Assembly: GCA_944358815.1 (NCBI GenBank) | Contig: CALVRX010000039.1 | Coordinates: 1-34,315, forward strand | DNA: 34,315 bases | Direction: 5' to 3' | Source: an uncultured Bacilli bacterium | Lineage (GTDB): Bacteria > Bacillota_I > Bacilli_A > RF39 > UBA660 | In this document: positions 12,673-20,273 of the stretch, in pieces | How positions within the stretch are numbered: the first letter of the stretch is position 1 | How the letters are laid out: each line of letters opens with the position of its first letter | Position numbers and translations under genes: made by a program | The notes under the pieces: model-generated | Database searches by the model: none | What the model saw: the letters and a program-made list of their open reading frames with translations, nothing else | Told to the model about the DNA's origin: nothing

Positions 12673-14781
12673 ATGTCTAAAGCAGAACTTTTAAGTCCAG
12701 CTGGCAATATGGATACTTTAATTTCAGCGGTAAATAATGGTGCTGATGCGGTTTATGTTGGAGGAAAAATGTTTGGGGCTAGAGCTTTTGCAAATAATTT
12801 TTCTTTGGATGAACTAAAAGAGGCTGTAAAGTATTGTCATATATATGGAGTTAAATTATATGTAACGGCTAATACAGTGGTTTTTGAAAATGAAATAGAA
12901 GATTTTTTAAATTATATGAAATTTTTATATGAAATTGGTATTGATGCGGTAATTATGCAAGATTTAGGGATGATTAATTTAGTTCGAAAGTTTATTCCTA
13001 ATTTAGTGATTCATGCTTCTACACAAATGAATTGTCACAATGATGAGAGTTTATTTTTACTGAAGAAAATGGGGGTTAAAAGGGCTGTCTTGGCTCGGGA
13101 GATGAGTTTAGAGGAAATTAAGAATTTAAAATGCCCGATTGAAAAAGAGATATTTATTCATGGCGCACTTTGTGTTTCATATAGTGGTCAATGTTTATTT
13201 AGCAGCTTAAATGGGGGCCGAAGTGGAAATCGTGGAAGCTGTGTAGGAAGTTGCCGTTTACCATATGAATTATACGGCGATAATGGAAAAGTTAAAACTG
13301 ATGGAGATTATTTACTTAGTACCAAAGAGTTATGTACCGTAAATAATATTAAAGAGATTTTAGATACGGGAATTGAAAGTTTAAAAATTGAGGGACGTAT
13401 GAAAAGTCCAGAGTATGTGGGATATGTAACTAAAGTTTACAGAAGATTGATAGATGATTATTATTTAGGAAAAAATCCACAAGTAACTAAAGAAGAGATG
13501 ATTAATTTATACAAGTTATTTAACCGAAAGTTTACAAATGGTTATTTATTTAATGATGATATTTATAATATTAAAACGCCAAATCATTTAGGTTATCCTT
13601 TAGGAGAAATTGTGAAATTAGATGAGGAAAAAATTTATATTAGATTAAGCGACGATTTAAATCAAGAAGATGGAATTAGATTTAATTTATCCAATAAAGG
13701 GATGATTGTAAATTTACTTTATAATGAACAAGGTCTTTTAGTAAATCACATTCCTAAGGGAAATATAGCGATTGTCGATAATAAAGTGGGAATTGTGAAA
13801 AAAGGTAGTGTTAATAAGACCTTAGATAAATGTTTGATGAGTAGAAAAAAGGCTATTAAAAAAATAAAAGTAGATTTAAGGCTTAAAGGTACAGCTGGTG
13901 ATTATTTAACTTTAACTATTTCTGATGGATTGAATACGGTGACAGAGAAATCTATTTTATTAGATAAGGCAAAGAAAAAAGTGACAACACAAGAGGAAGT
14001 TTATGAAAAAATAAGTAAGCTCGGGGCAACTCCATTTATTTTAGGAAAATGTGAGATTATTTTAGATGAGGCATTTATTCCAATGAAGTTTTTAAATGAA
14101 CTTAGACGTTCAGTATGTGATAAGTTAATTAATAAAAGATGCGGGTCAAGCCGAAATATTCAATTTAAATATGAGAAAAAAAGATTTGATGGAATACTCG
14201 ATGGTTTTAGTGTTTTAGTAAGAAATGAAAGACAATTAAAGTTATTTTTAGGTGATATGCGAATTTATACAGAAGATTTTGATTTATATAAAAAATATAA
14301 AAAAAATAATGTTTATTATAAGTTACCTAGAATTATGAATAATTTTCCTTTATTTAAAGGTGAAAAGTTATTAGTGAGTGATTTAGGTAGCATTTACAAA
14401 TATAGTAAAGATAACGAAGTGATTGCGGATTATCCATTAAATATTACTAATAGTGAAACGGTGAATTTTTTATATAGTTTAGGGGTTAAAATAGCGACTA
14501 TTTCACCTGAAGTTAAAGATTTTAAAGAGGTTTTAAAGTATTGCAAACATGCGGAGATTATTATTTATGGAAAAGTTGATTTAATGATTTTGAAGAAGTT
14601 TAGAGAAAATGGAAAGTATTTAAAAAATAAGAATAATTATTTTCCGATTATTCATGGAAAGTATACGACAATTTTACATCATGAAAATATTAATTTAAAA
14701 GAAACAGGCAGAATTATTTTATTCGATGAAGATGTTAATAAAATAGATGAGATTAAAAAAATATCAAGGGTTAATCCTTGA
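12673..14781 (+). CDS. U32 family peptidase / RlhA-type 23S rRNA hydroxylation protein
   Basis: The 702-residue protein belongs to the long U32 group. It has the N-terminal LLSPAG..D.L..A...GADAVY.G pattern, IHASTQMN, and the signature HGALCVSYSGQCLFSS..GGRSGNRG.C...CRLPY (about 165-200) with its Cys cluster, then SLKIEGRMKSPEYV. A DUF3656-like region and a second half of about 300 residues follow. The E. coli homologue RlhA is needed for hydroxylation of C2501 in 23S rRNA; other U32 proteins were called collagenases. The ATG has GGGGGTG eight bases upstream. The last codons are part of a terminator hairpin. Confidence 0.9.
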   Translation: MSKAELLSPAGNMDTLISAVNNGADAVYVGGKMFGARAFANNFSLDELKEAVKYCHIYGVKLYVTANTVVFENEIEDFLNYMKFLYEIGIDAVIMQDLGMINLVRKFIPNLVIHASTQMNCHNDESLFLLKKMGVKRAVLAREMSLEEIKNLKCPIEKEIFIHGALCVSYSGQCLFSSLNGGRSGNRGSCVGSCRLPYELYGDNGKVKTDGDYLLSTKELCTVNNIKEILDTGIESLKIEGRMKSPEYVGYVTKVYRRLIDDYYLGKNPQVTKEEMINLYKLFNRKFTNGYLFNDDIYNIKTPNHLGYPLGEIVKLDEEKIYIRLSDDLNQEDGIRFNLSNKGMIVNLLYNEQGLLVNHIPKGNIAIVDNKVGIVKKGSVNKTLDKCLMSRKKAIKKIKVDLRLKGTAGDYLTLTISDGLNTVTEKSILLDKAKKKVTTQEEVYEKISKLGATPFILGKCEIILDEAFIPMKFLNELRRSVCDKLINKRCGSSRNIQFKYEKKRFDGILDGFSVLVRNERQLKLFLGDMRIYTEDFDLYKKYKKNNVYYKLPRIMNNFPLFKGEKLLVSDLGSIYKYSKDNEVIADYPLNITNSETVNFLYSLGVKIATISPEVKDFKEVLKYCKHAEIIIYGKVDLMILKKFRENGKYLKNKNNYFPIIHGKYTTILHHENINLKETGRIILFDEDVNKIDEIKKISRVNP

Positions 14782-14790
14782 TATTTTTTA
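14755..14790. terminator. Bidirectional terminator, U32 gene / SipW operon
   Basis: ATATCAAGG / CCTTGATAT with a six-base loop, flanked by A run and T run. It overlaps the end of the U32 gene and the 3' end of the convergent operon. Confidence 0.9.
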
Positions 14791-15882
14791 GTCTCTTGGT
14801 CTATTGAAGTGATCAAAGTCAGATTCTCTTAAAGTGAATTTATACAATGTATTACCACTAATAATGACGAACACACTTTCATAGTCTTCTCTAACTTCGA
14901 AGTATAGAATTGGTGAATGTAATTCTTCTTCAACATCAACTAAATCATTGAAGTTTTTAACATTGATAATATCATATTTATCAATATCTGGCATGTTATG
15001 TGTTTCGGCAATGATGTCACCATATTCTTTTAAGATCTTATTAAGTGCTAAGACATATTCAGATTTTCTTGTTACAGCAAGTAGGCTCTTAACTAATACT
15101 TTAAAGGCTACTAAAGTAATTATTAATACTACGGCACTTAGAATAACTATAGGTACATTAATATCAGCTTGATCTGATGCAGATTTATAAATTGTATTAC
15201 TGCCATGATTTACATAATTTGGTTTAATATTAATAGTTTGCTGTAGTAATGGAATTTCTAGTGTCATAGTGTTAGTTTCTTTTAATCCTTTTTCAGTTGC
15301 ACCATGTAATCCAGCTGTTATATTAACAACCATGCTTAAATCTACTCTAGCATCAATGGATAATCCGTATTGGTTACGGAAATCAGTCATTATTTTATTG
15401 TATTGTTCATAATCTAAATTGACATTTTTATTAATGGTAAATGTTTTTCCACTACCTGTTTGATTAGCTTGATTAGCTACAGGATAGGCTTTTGACCAAA
15501 TTTCAACGTCTTTTCCTTCGGTATTTTGATATAAACCACGAGCAGTAGCTACAATTTCATAATTGTAACTATAATCTAAGTCTTCGGTACTTTCAAAGAC
15601 ATAAGTGGCATCGACATTGATATGATCAATTAAAGATGTAATATATTGTTTATTCATTCCAATGTATGGTGTTGTGAAATAGCTGTTGTCTTTTAGATAC
15701 ACCTTATAGTTTAAGTTAGAATTATAAGTATATGAATATAATTCTTCTTGTCCAGTTTGGCTTGGATTTAAGTTTTTCACAAGCGAAACAATGGATGCAA
15801 TCATGATAGCAATGACAACGATTAATAAAGCTACACGGACCCATTGTTTTAAGATAATTTCTGTTTCATTTTTTTGTCTCAT
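14788..15882 (-). CDS. DUF5305-like membrane protein of the SipW operon
   Basis: This protein of about 364 residues has an N-terminal membrane helix (VRVALLIVVIAIMIASIVSLV), a large outside domain of about 200 residues with repeated beta-strand patterns (LNYKVYLKDNSYFTTPYIGMNKQYITSLIDH), a second helix (VPIVILSAVVLIITLVAFKVLV), and an inside tail of about 100 residues. The 'Y.V.L..N.......L..N..Y....I' start of the outside part resembles DUF5305 proteins, which I recall near SipW-type peptidases; this is a moderate match. ATG 15882 is chosen because GGGGAG lies just upstream; the frame extends to 15921. It follows sipW by 22 bases. A role in fibre assembly is inferred. Confidence 0.75.
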   Translation of the reverse strand: MRQKNETEIILKQWVRVALLIVVIAIMIASIVSLVKNLNPSQTGQEELYSYTYNSNLNYKVYLKDNSYFTTPYIGMNKQYITSLIDHINVDATYVFESTEDLDYSYNYEIVATARGLYQNTEGKDVEIWSKAYPVANQANQTGSGKTFTINKNVNLDYEQYNKIMTDFRNQYGLSIDARVDLSMVVNITAGLHGATEKGLKETNTMTLEIPLLQQTINIKPNYVNHGSNTIYKSASDQADINVPIVILSAVVLIITLVAFKVLVKSLLAVTRKSEYVLALNKILKEYGDIIAETHNMPDIDKYDIINVKNFNDLVDVEEELHSPILYFEVREDYESVFVIISGNTLYKFTLRESDFDHFNRPRD

Positions 15883-15904
15883 TTTATTTCTCCCCTTCTT
15901 ATTT

Positions 15905-17047
15905 CTATGATATTGCACCACTTAGCCATACTGATGGATAACCAATATATGGTACAACAAATGATACTTTACCAATGACATCTTCAAAAGCAACGGCATT
16001 AGCATCAATGGTATTATTATGATCTCCTTTAGTAACAAATAATTTGTTACCAAATTCGTCGTTAGTAATTTCTACAATTCTATGAACAACATATTTGGTG
16101 CCACTGACGAATTGAATTATATCGCCTTTTTTTAATTCATCTTTTTCTTTGTTGTTTAGTTTATTAATGACTACGGCATCGCCACGATTAAAGGTTGGTG
16201 ACATACTACCGGACATGACGGCAATTGGTTGATATTTGAATAATCCCATAACAAAGCCAGCAAGTAAAGCGATAAAGATAAATACTGGGACATAAACGAC
16301 AGGATTATATTTTCTTCGTTCGCGCTTTGATAGCCTTTCAGATTTATTTACATGAACATAGTTCATATAAACGTATACAGCAAGTGGTAATAAAACGCCC
16401 ACAATAGCTGTTCCAAACCAATCTAAGTTAGGTACGATTGGTACAATAAATGGTGGAACAGTAACAAATAATTTATAGATGATACTGAATTTAACTCCAC
16501 CTATATATACTAGATAAGTACATACCGCACTTTCTAATATATTTGGTATTAATGTTGTAGATGTATAAATAAATGCTTCTTTTAAATCGCTGAAATTATT
16601 TAAGAAATTTGAAAAATCTGTATTAATGAAAGCAAATAAAATAGTCATTAAAATAAAATTCCAAACTTTTTTCTTTTCATTTTTAACAAGTGCTGCTCTG
16701 ATAAATTCTTGGAAAAATATTATTCCTACAAAACACCATAAGTTTTTTATAATACTAACAATATCTTTGGCATAAGGTGTTCTTTCGAAACCAAATACTA
16801 ATCCAAGTAAGAAATATATGATTATATAAATTATCAATGCAATAAGTAAACTTTGTGTTTTATCTTGTTCTCCTTTAACCCTAAATGACGAATCTCGACT
16901 TAAAAATACTGCAACTGCGCATAATATAATCCACATGAGTGGATGAATTATTTCATTGTAGTAATCAAGATTTAAGGGACTGATAACAAAGGTGTTTAAA
17001 ATCAAATATATAATTAATGAACTATATATTATTAGATTATTTTTCAT
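15905..17047 (-). CDS. sipW: SipW-type (ER-type) signal peptidase I with large membrane domain
   Basis: The C-terminal 120 residues are a signal peptidase: catalytic Ser in AVMSGSMSPTF near 280, RGDAVVINK, GDIIQF, and KYVVHRIVEI near 321, where His replaces the Lys of bacterial enzymes, as in SipW and the ER signal peptidase. It ends with GDHN..ID and a final hydrophobic segment. The N-terminal 250 residues form about seven membrane helices with no similarity I recognise; ordinary SipW is about 190 residues in total. The likely substrates are the TasA-like proteins encoded upstream. ATG 17047 is seven bases after GGGG; an ATG two codons earlier is less well placed. Confidence 0.88.
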   Translation of the reverse strand: MKNNLIIYSSLIIYLILNTFVISPLNLDYYNEIIHPLMWIILCAVAVFLSRDSSFRVKGEQDKTQSLLIALIIYIIIYFLLGLVFGFERTPYAKDIVSIIKNLWCFVGIIFFQEFIRAALVKNEKKKVWNFILMTILFAFINTDFSNFLNNFSDLKEAFIYTSTTLIPNILESAVCTYLVYIGGVKFSIIYKLFVTVPPFIVPIVPNLDWFGTAIVGVLLPLAVYVYMNYVHVNKSERLSKRERRKYNPVVYVPVFIFIALLAGFVMGLFKYQPIAVMSGSMSPTFNRGDAVVINKLNNKEKDELKKGDIIQFVSGTKYVVHRIVEITNDEFGNKLFVTKGDHNNTIDANAVAFEDVIGKVSFVVPYIGYPSVWLSGAIS

Positions 17048-17095
17048 AGTCATACCCCTTTTTTATATTTTTCCTTACTATTCTTACTATATTGA

Positions 17096-17124
17096 ATTAT
17101 AACATATCATTAAGGTATTGACAA
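17096..17124 (-). promoter_or_regulatory. sipW operon promoter
   Basis: Minus strand TTGTCA, 17 bases, TATAAT, with TG before the -10. A leader of about 40 bases precedes the start codon. Confidence 0.85.
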
Positions 17125-17163
17125 CTATATAGGCTAAAAAAGTTTTCTTTTGACATTTTTATT

Positions 17164-17203
17164 CAAAAAGAAAAACTTATGCTATTAGGCTTGAACATAA
17201 GTT
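17164..17203 (-). terminator. Terminator of TasA-like gene 1
   Basis: Minus strand AACTTATG / CATAAGTT with the stop codon in the loop, then TTTCTTTTT. It separates this gene from the sipW promoter. Confidence 0.85.
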
Positions 17204-17739
17204 AAGTTTACAGTTAAACTAGCAGTTGAGTTATAGGCGTTATCATTGCCGGCTGCTTTATCAACAAATTCAGCAACAATTTTTAATTGAGCTGTACTAC
17301 TGCTTTGTAAAACTCCGGTTCCTGGGCTAGTGACTGTGTATTTTATATTTCCATCTGAGCTTACAGCTGTTAGGTTTTCTTGATTTGGAGTTATATTGTT
17401 TCCAGATAAGGTAATATTACTTAATTTGGCATCAATAGTACCTGTATTTTCAATTGGAACAATATAAGTTATGGTATCTCCTGGACTAATTAAGCTAGCT
17501 TCAAAAGTAGCGGTTAGACCATCACCATCAACCAAGACTTGACCTGATGGAGTTGTACCCATGGTAGAATTAGCTTGATAAGTGGCACCTGTTTGCTGAA
17601 AATGAACATCCCACCTTGATGTAATAGTGGCATCACCAGTGATATTTAATTTTTGAGCAAAGGCGGCATAGCCAACTGACATAACTAAAACTACAGCTAA
17701 AAGGGCAATAATTAATGCTTTTTTATGTGTTTTTTCCAT
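17185..17739 (-). CDS. TasA/camelysin-like secreted protein 1
   Basis: A 184-residue exported protein with signal peptide KKALIIALLAVVLVMSVGYAAFAQ. The mature part starts KLNITGDATITSRWDVHF, and a core SPGDTITYIVPIENTGTIDAKLSNITL matches the TasA/camelysin sandwich. The last strand is SLTVNLTYVQ. It is the nearest paralog to sipW and more diverged from the three upstream copies: it lacks their NEKTNWNVH insert and ends in YVQA. It has its own promoter and terminator and an AAAGGAGG site. Expected fate: SipW cleavage near AFA-Q, then assembly outside as fibre or matrix; inferred from the family. Confidence 0.8.
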   Translation of the reverse strand: MEKTHKKALIIALLAVVLVMSVGYAAFAQKLNITGDATITSRWDVHFQQTGATYQANSTMGTTPSGQVLVDGDGLTATFEASLISPGDTITYIVPIENTGTIDAKLSNITLSGNNITPNQENLTAVSSDGNIKYTVTSPGTGVLQSSSTAQLKIVAEFVDKAAGNDNAYNSTASLTVNLTYVQA

Positions 17740-17765
17740 GTTTTCCTCCTTTATATTCTATAAAA

Positions 17766-17794
17766 ATAGTATCATAATTTAATTAATGATTCAA
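17766..17794 (-). promoter_or_regulatory. Promoter of TasA-like gene 1
   Basis: Minus strand TTGAAT, 17 bases, TACTAT (-35 17789-17794, -10 17766-17771). Confidence 0.75.
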
Positions 17795-18016
17795 GTAGAT
17801 TTAACATTAACTTACATTTTTATATTTTAAAATGATATAACATAATATTATTTGACTTTATGTTGACGTTAATTAAATACCTACATAAATATTGTGTGTT
17901 TTTATCTTTAGTTTTATGATAAGTATAATATTACTTGATTTTTCTATTTTTAACTGTAATTGTTTGTGTTTTTTTGGATAAAATCTATTAATTTTTTAGA
18001 AAATAAACAGAAGACA
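17795..18016. other. AT-rich gap between TasA-like genes 1 and 2
   Basis: About 220 bases with no coding potential in either strand and no clear hairpin. It holds two loose copies of a TTAACATTAA / TTGACGTTAAT pattern. It is longer than the other gaps in the array and may carry extra control sites for gene 1; nothing further can be supported. Confidence 0.5.
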
Positions 18017-18050
18017 CAAAAAAAGAAAAACGTTATAGTTTTCCATTTTT
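18017..18050 (-). terminator. Terminator of TasA-like gene 2
   Basis: Minus strand GAAAAC-TATAAC-GTTTTTC followed by TTTTTTT. Confidence 0.75.
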
Positions 18051-18058
18051 CATACGTA

Positions 18059-18637
18059 TTATTCAGCTTGGTGAGCTAATGTAGTTACTGAAATGCTTGA
18101 TTCAGTAACAGAACCAACTGACTGAGCATTACCATCGAATGTAGCTGTTACAGTCATTGTAGCAGTTGCACCTTTAGCAATTGAATCTGGATTAGCTGGA
18201 GTTACTGTGAAGATGATATTTCCTTTTTTAACAACTAAATCAGCAGGATTGGTGTCTTCGCCTCCACCGTTTGCTGTAACTTTTGGTTCATCTAATATAG
18301 CAGTAACATTTCCTTCATTCATAATAGTTAAAGTAAATTCTACTGTATCACCTGGCTGATTTAAAGTAGCATTAAGAGTTGCAGTATGTCCTTCATCATC
18401 ATATTCAATAGTTCCGGCTGGAGGTGTTGCTCCACCTGTGCCCATATTAGCAACTACAGCACCACTTGATTCTTTTTTACTTGTATCAAAGTGGACATTC
18501 CAGTTTGTTTTTTCTTCAGTGATGTTAGCTGTACTATTGATAGTTAATGTTTGAGCAAAAGCGGCATAACCTACTGCCATAACAAAGACAACTGCAAGTA
18601 AGGCTCCAATTAGTGCATTTTTGTGTTTGCTTTCCAT
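18059..18637 (-). CDS. TasA/camelysin-like secreted protein 2
   Basis: A 192-residue protein with signal peptide KNALIGALLAVVFVMAVGYAAFAQ. The mature start is TLTINSTANITEEKTNWNVHFDTSKKESSGAV, followed by a Gly-rich turn and the conserved core LNQPGDTVEFTLTIMNEGNVTAILDEP. The end is ESSISVTTLAHQAE. It is a close copy of proteins 3 and 4, differing mainly in an acidic loop after the core (GGGEDTNPADL) that looks like the exposed variable part. It has its own promoter, leader hairpin and terminator, so the copies can be expressed separately. Likely a SipW substrate. Confidence 0.82.
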   Translation of the reverse strand: MESKHKNALIGALLAVVFVMAVGYAAFAQTLTINSTANITEEKTNWNVHFDTSKKESSGAVVANMGTGGATPPAGTIEYDDEGHTATLNATLNQPGDTVEFTLTIMNEGNVTAILDEPKVTANGGGEDTNPADLVVKKGNIIFTVTPANPDSIAKGATATMTVTATFDGNAQSVGSVTESSISVTTLAHQAE

Positions 18638-18687
18638 TTTCGATTTCCCTCCTATAATATTCTAAGTAGTTTCTCTACTCTATATTG

Positions 18688-18716
18688 ATGATACCATAAT
18701 TTGCAAAAGACTTCAA
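18688..18716 (-). promoter_or_regulatory. Promoter of TasA-like gene 2
   Basis: Minus strand TTGAAG, 17 bases, TATCAT with TGG before the -10. The leader carries GTAG-AGAAA-CTAC followed by the AGGAGGG site, nearly identical to the gene 4 leader. Confidence 0.8.
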
Positions 18717-18717
18717 T

Positions 18718-18750
18718 AACAAAAAAAGAAAAACTATGTTAGTTTTTTCC
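18718..18750 (-). terminator. Terminator of TasA-like gene 3
   Basis: Minus strand AAAAACTA-ACA-TAGTTTTT followed by CTTTTTTT. Confidence 0.85.
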
Positions 18751-18768
18751 TTTTTTACACAAATTACA

Positions 18769-18804
18769 TTATTCAGCTTATTCAGCTTATTCAGCTTATT
18801 CAGC
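18769..18804 (-). repeat. Four tandem 9-bp units repeating Ala-Glu-stop
   Basis: On the coding strand GCTGAATAA occurs four times in a row. Because the unit is nine bases, each copy reads Ala-Glu-stop in the gene frame. Only the first stop is used, so three spare in-frame stops follow. TasA-like gene 2 has a single copy at the same place. Confidence 0.9.
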
Positions 18805-19374
18805 TTGGTGAGCTAATGTAGTTACTGAAATACTTGATTCAGTAACAGATCCAACTGACTGTGCATTAGCATCGAATGTAGCTGTTACAGTCATTGTAGC
18901 AGTTGAACCTTTAGCAATTGAATTTGGTGTAGCTGAAGTTACATTAAAGATGATATTTCCTTTTTTAACAACTAATAGATCTTCATCTTCGTCAGTACCT
19001 TCACCGTTGGCTGTAACTTGTGGTTCATCTAATATAGCAGTAACATTTCCTTCATTCATAATGGTTAAAGTAAATTTTACTGTATCACCTGGCTGATTTA
19101 AAGTAGCATTAAGAGTTGCAGTATGTCCTTCTCCATCATAGGTAATAGTTCCTTTTGGAGCTACAGCACCACCTGTTCCCATATTAGCTTCTACAGCACC
19201 ACTTGATTCATTTTTAGTTGTGTCATAGTGAACATTCCAGTTTGTTTTTTCATCAGTAACTGTAGCTGTACTGTTGATAGTTAATTGTTGTGCGAAAGCG
19301 GCATAACCTACTGCCATAACTAAAATAACTGCTACTAATGATACGATTAATGTGTTTTTGTATTTACTTTCCAT
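18796..19374 (-). CDS. TasA/camelysin-like secreted protein 3
   Basis: 192 residues when started at ATG 19374, which follows AAGGAAGG by six bases; the frame opens seven codons earlier without a site of its own. Signal peptide KNTLIVSLVAVILVMAVGYAAFAQ. The mature start is QLTINSTATVTDEKTNWNVHYDTTKNESSGAV, with core LNQPGDTVKFTLTIMNEGNVTAILDEP. The variable acidic loop here is GEGTDEDEDLLVV. The rest is nearly the same as protein 2, including the ESSISVTTLAHQAE end. Recent tandem duplication is the simplest explanation. Likely exported, SipW-processed and surface-located. Confidence 0.82.
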   Translation of the reverse strand: MESKYKNTLIVSLVAVILVMAVGYAAFAQQLTINSTATVTDEKTNWNVHYDTTKNESSGAVEANMGTGGAVAPKGTITYDGEGHTATLNATLNQPGDTVKFTLTIMNEGNVTAILDEPQVTANGEGTDEDEDLLVVKKGNIIFNVTSATPNSIAKGSTATMTVTATFDANAQSVGSVTESSISVTTLAHQAE

Positions 19375-19419
19375 GTTTTCCTTCCTTTCTCTCAAGTAGC
19401 TTTTCTCTACTCTTAATTT

Positions 19420-19448
19420 AATATATCATTTTTTTTATAGGTTATCAA
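19420..19448 (-). promoter_or_regulatory. Promoter of TasA-like gene 3
   Basis: Minus strand TTGATA, 17 bases, TATATT. The leader has a variant hairpin GTAGAGAAAAGCTAC. Confidence 0.78.
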
Positions 19449-19453
19449 GATAC

Positions 19454-19487
19454 AAAAAAAGAAAAGCTATAAAAAGTTTTTCTTTTT
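19454..19487 (-). terminator. Terminator of TasA-like gene 4
   Basis: Minus strand AAAGAAAA / TTTTCTTT with inner CT/AG pairs, followed by more T. Confidence 0.7.
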
Positions 19488-19495
19488 TACACATA

Positions 19496-20074
19496 TTAGG
19501 CACCAGCTTGGTGAGCTAATGTAGTGACTGAAATAGTAGCAGTATTGACATCACCTACTGACTCAGCAGTAGAATCAAATTCAGCAGTTACAGTCATTGT
19601 AGCAGTTTCCCCTTTAGCAATTGAACCTGGTGTAGCTGAAGTTACTGTGAAGATGATATTTCCACTTTTTACTTTCATTGGATCATCAGGTAATTCATCA
19701 TCGCCATCAAATGAAACTTTTGCTGGATCTAATACAGCAGTAACAGCGCCTTCATTCATAACAGTTAAAGTATACAATACTTTGTCGCCTGGCTGATTTA
19801 AAGTAGCCTTAAGAGTTGCAGTATGTCCTTCTCCATCATAGGTAATAGTTCCTGCTGGAGCTACAGCACCACCAGTTCCCATAGTAGCACTTACGGCACC
19901 AGTTGATTCTTTTTTACTTGTATCAAAGTGAACATTCCAGTTTGTTTTTTCATTAGTAACTGTAGCTGTACTGTTGATAGTTAGTGTTTGAGCAAATGCG
20001 GCATAACCTACTGCCATAACTAAAATAACTGCTACTAATGCGACAATTAACGCATTTTTGTGTCTAGTTTCCAT
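19496..20074 (-). CDS. TasA/camelysin-like secreted protein 4
   Basis: A 192-residue paralog with signal peptide KNALIVALVAVILVMAVGYAAFAQ and mature start TLTINSTATVTNEKTNWNVHFDTSKKESTGAV. The core is LNQPGDKVLYTLTVMNEGAVTAVLDPAKV and the acidic loop DGDDELPDDPMKV. It ends SVTTLAHQAGA, one residue beyond proteins 2 and 3. It is the most upstream copy of the array and has its own promoter. The AGGAGGG site and leader match gene 2 almost base for base. A role as a SipW-dependent fibre subunit is inferred. Confidence 0.82.
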   Translation of the reverse strand: METRHKNALIVALVAVILVMAVGYAAFAQTLTINSTATVTNEKTNWNVHFDTSKKESTGAVSATMGTGGAVAPAGTITYDGEGHTATLKATLNQPGDKVLYTLTVMNEGAVTAVLDPAKVSFDGDDELPDDPMKVKSGNIIFTVTSATPGSIAKGETATMTVTAEFDSTAESVGDVNTATISVTTLAHQAGA

Positions 20075-20120
20075 TTTTTCCCTCCTATAATATTCTAAGT
20101 AGTTTCCCTACTCTATTACG

Positions 20121-20149
20121 ATGTTAACATATTTTTGAGAACAATTCAA
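20121..20149 (-). promoter_or_regulatory. Promoter of TasA-like gene 4
   Basis: Minus strand TTGAAT, 17 bases, TAACAT with TG upstream of the -10. The leader has GTAG-GGAAA-CTAC before the AGGAGGG site. Confidence 0.78.
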
Positions 20150-20273
20150 GAAATTAAATTTTTTTTTAATTAATTTTTTTTAGAAAACATCAATAATAGT
20201 GTTTTTTCAAGGAGCAAAAAATATCTAATTATGTAAAGTGTTTTTTACAAATATTTTTTTTATTATTTGATGG

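Noticed and set aside
14948-15172. Plus-strand frame antisense to the DUF5305-like gene
   Set aside because: Shadow of a well-supported gene; no independent start signals.
19524-19796. Val/Ser/Pro-rich plus-strand frame
   Set aside because: Antisense of TasA-like gene 4; its low complexity derives from the beta-strand-coding sequence.
18059-20149. CRISPR array
   Set aside because: The repeated pattern comes from three duplicated genes of about 700 bp; there are no short repeats with regular spacers.
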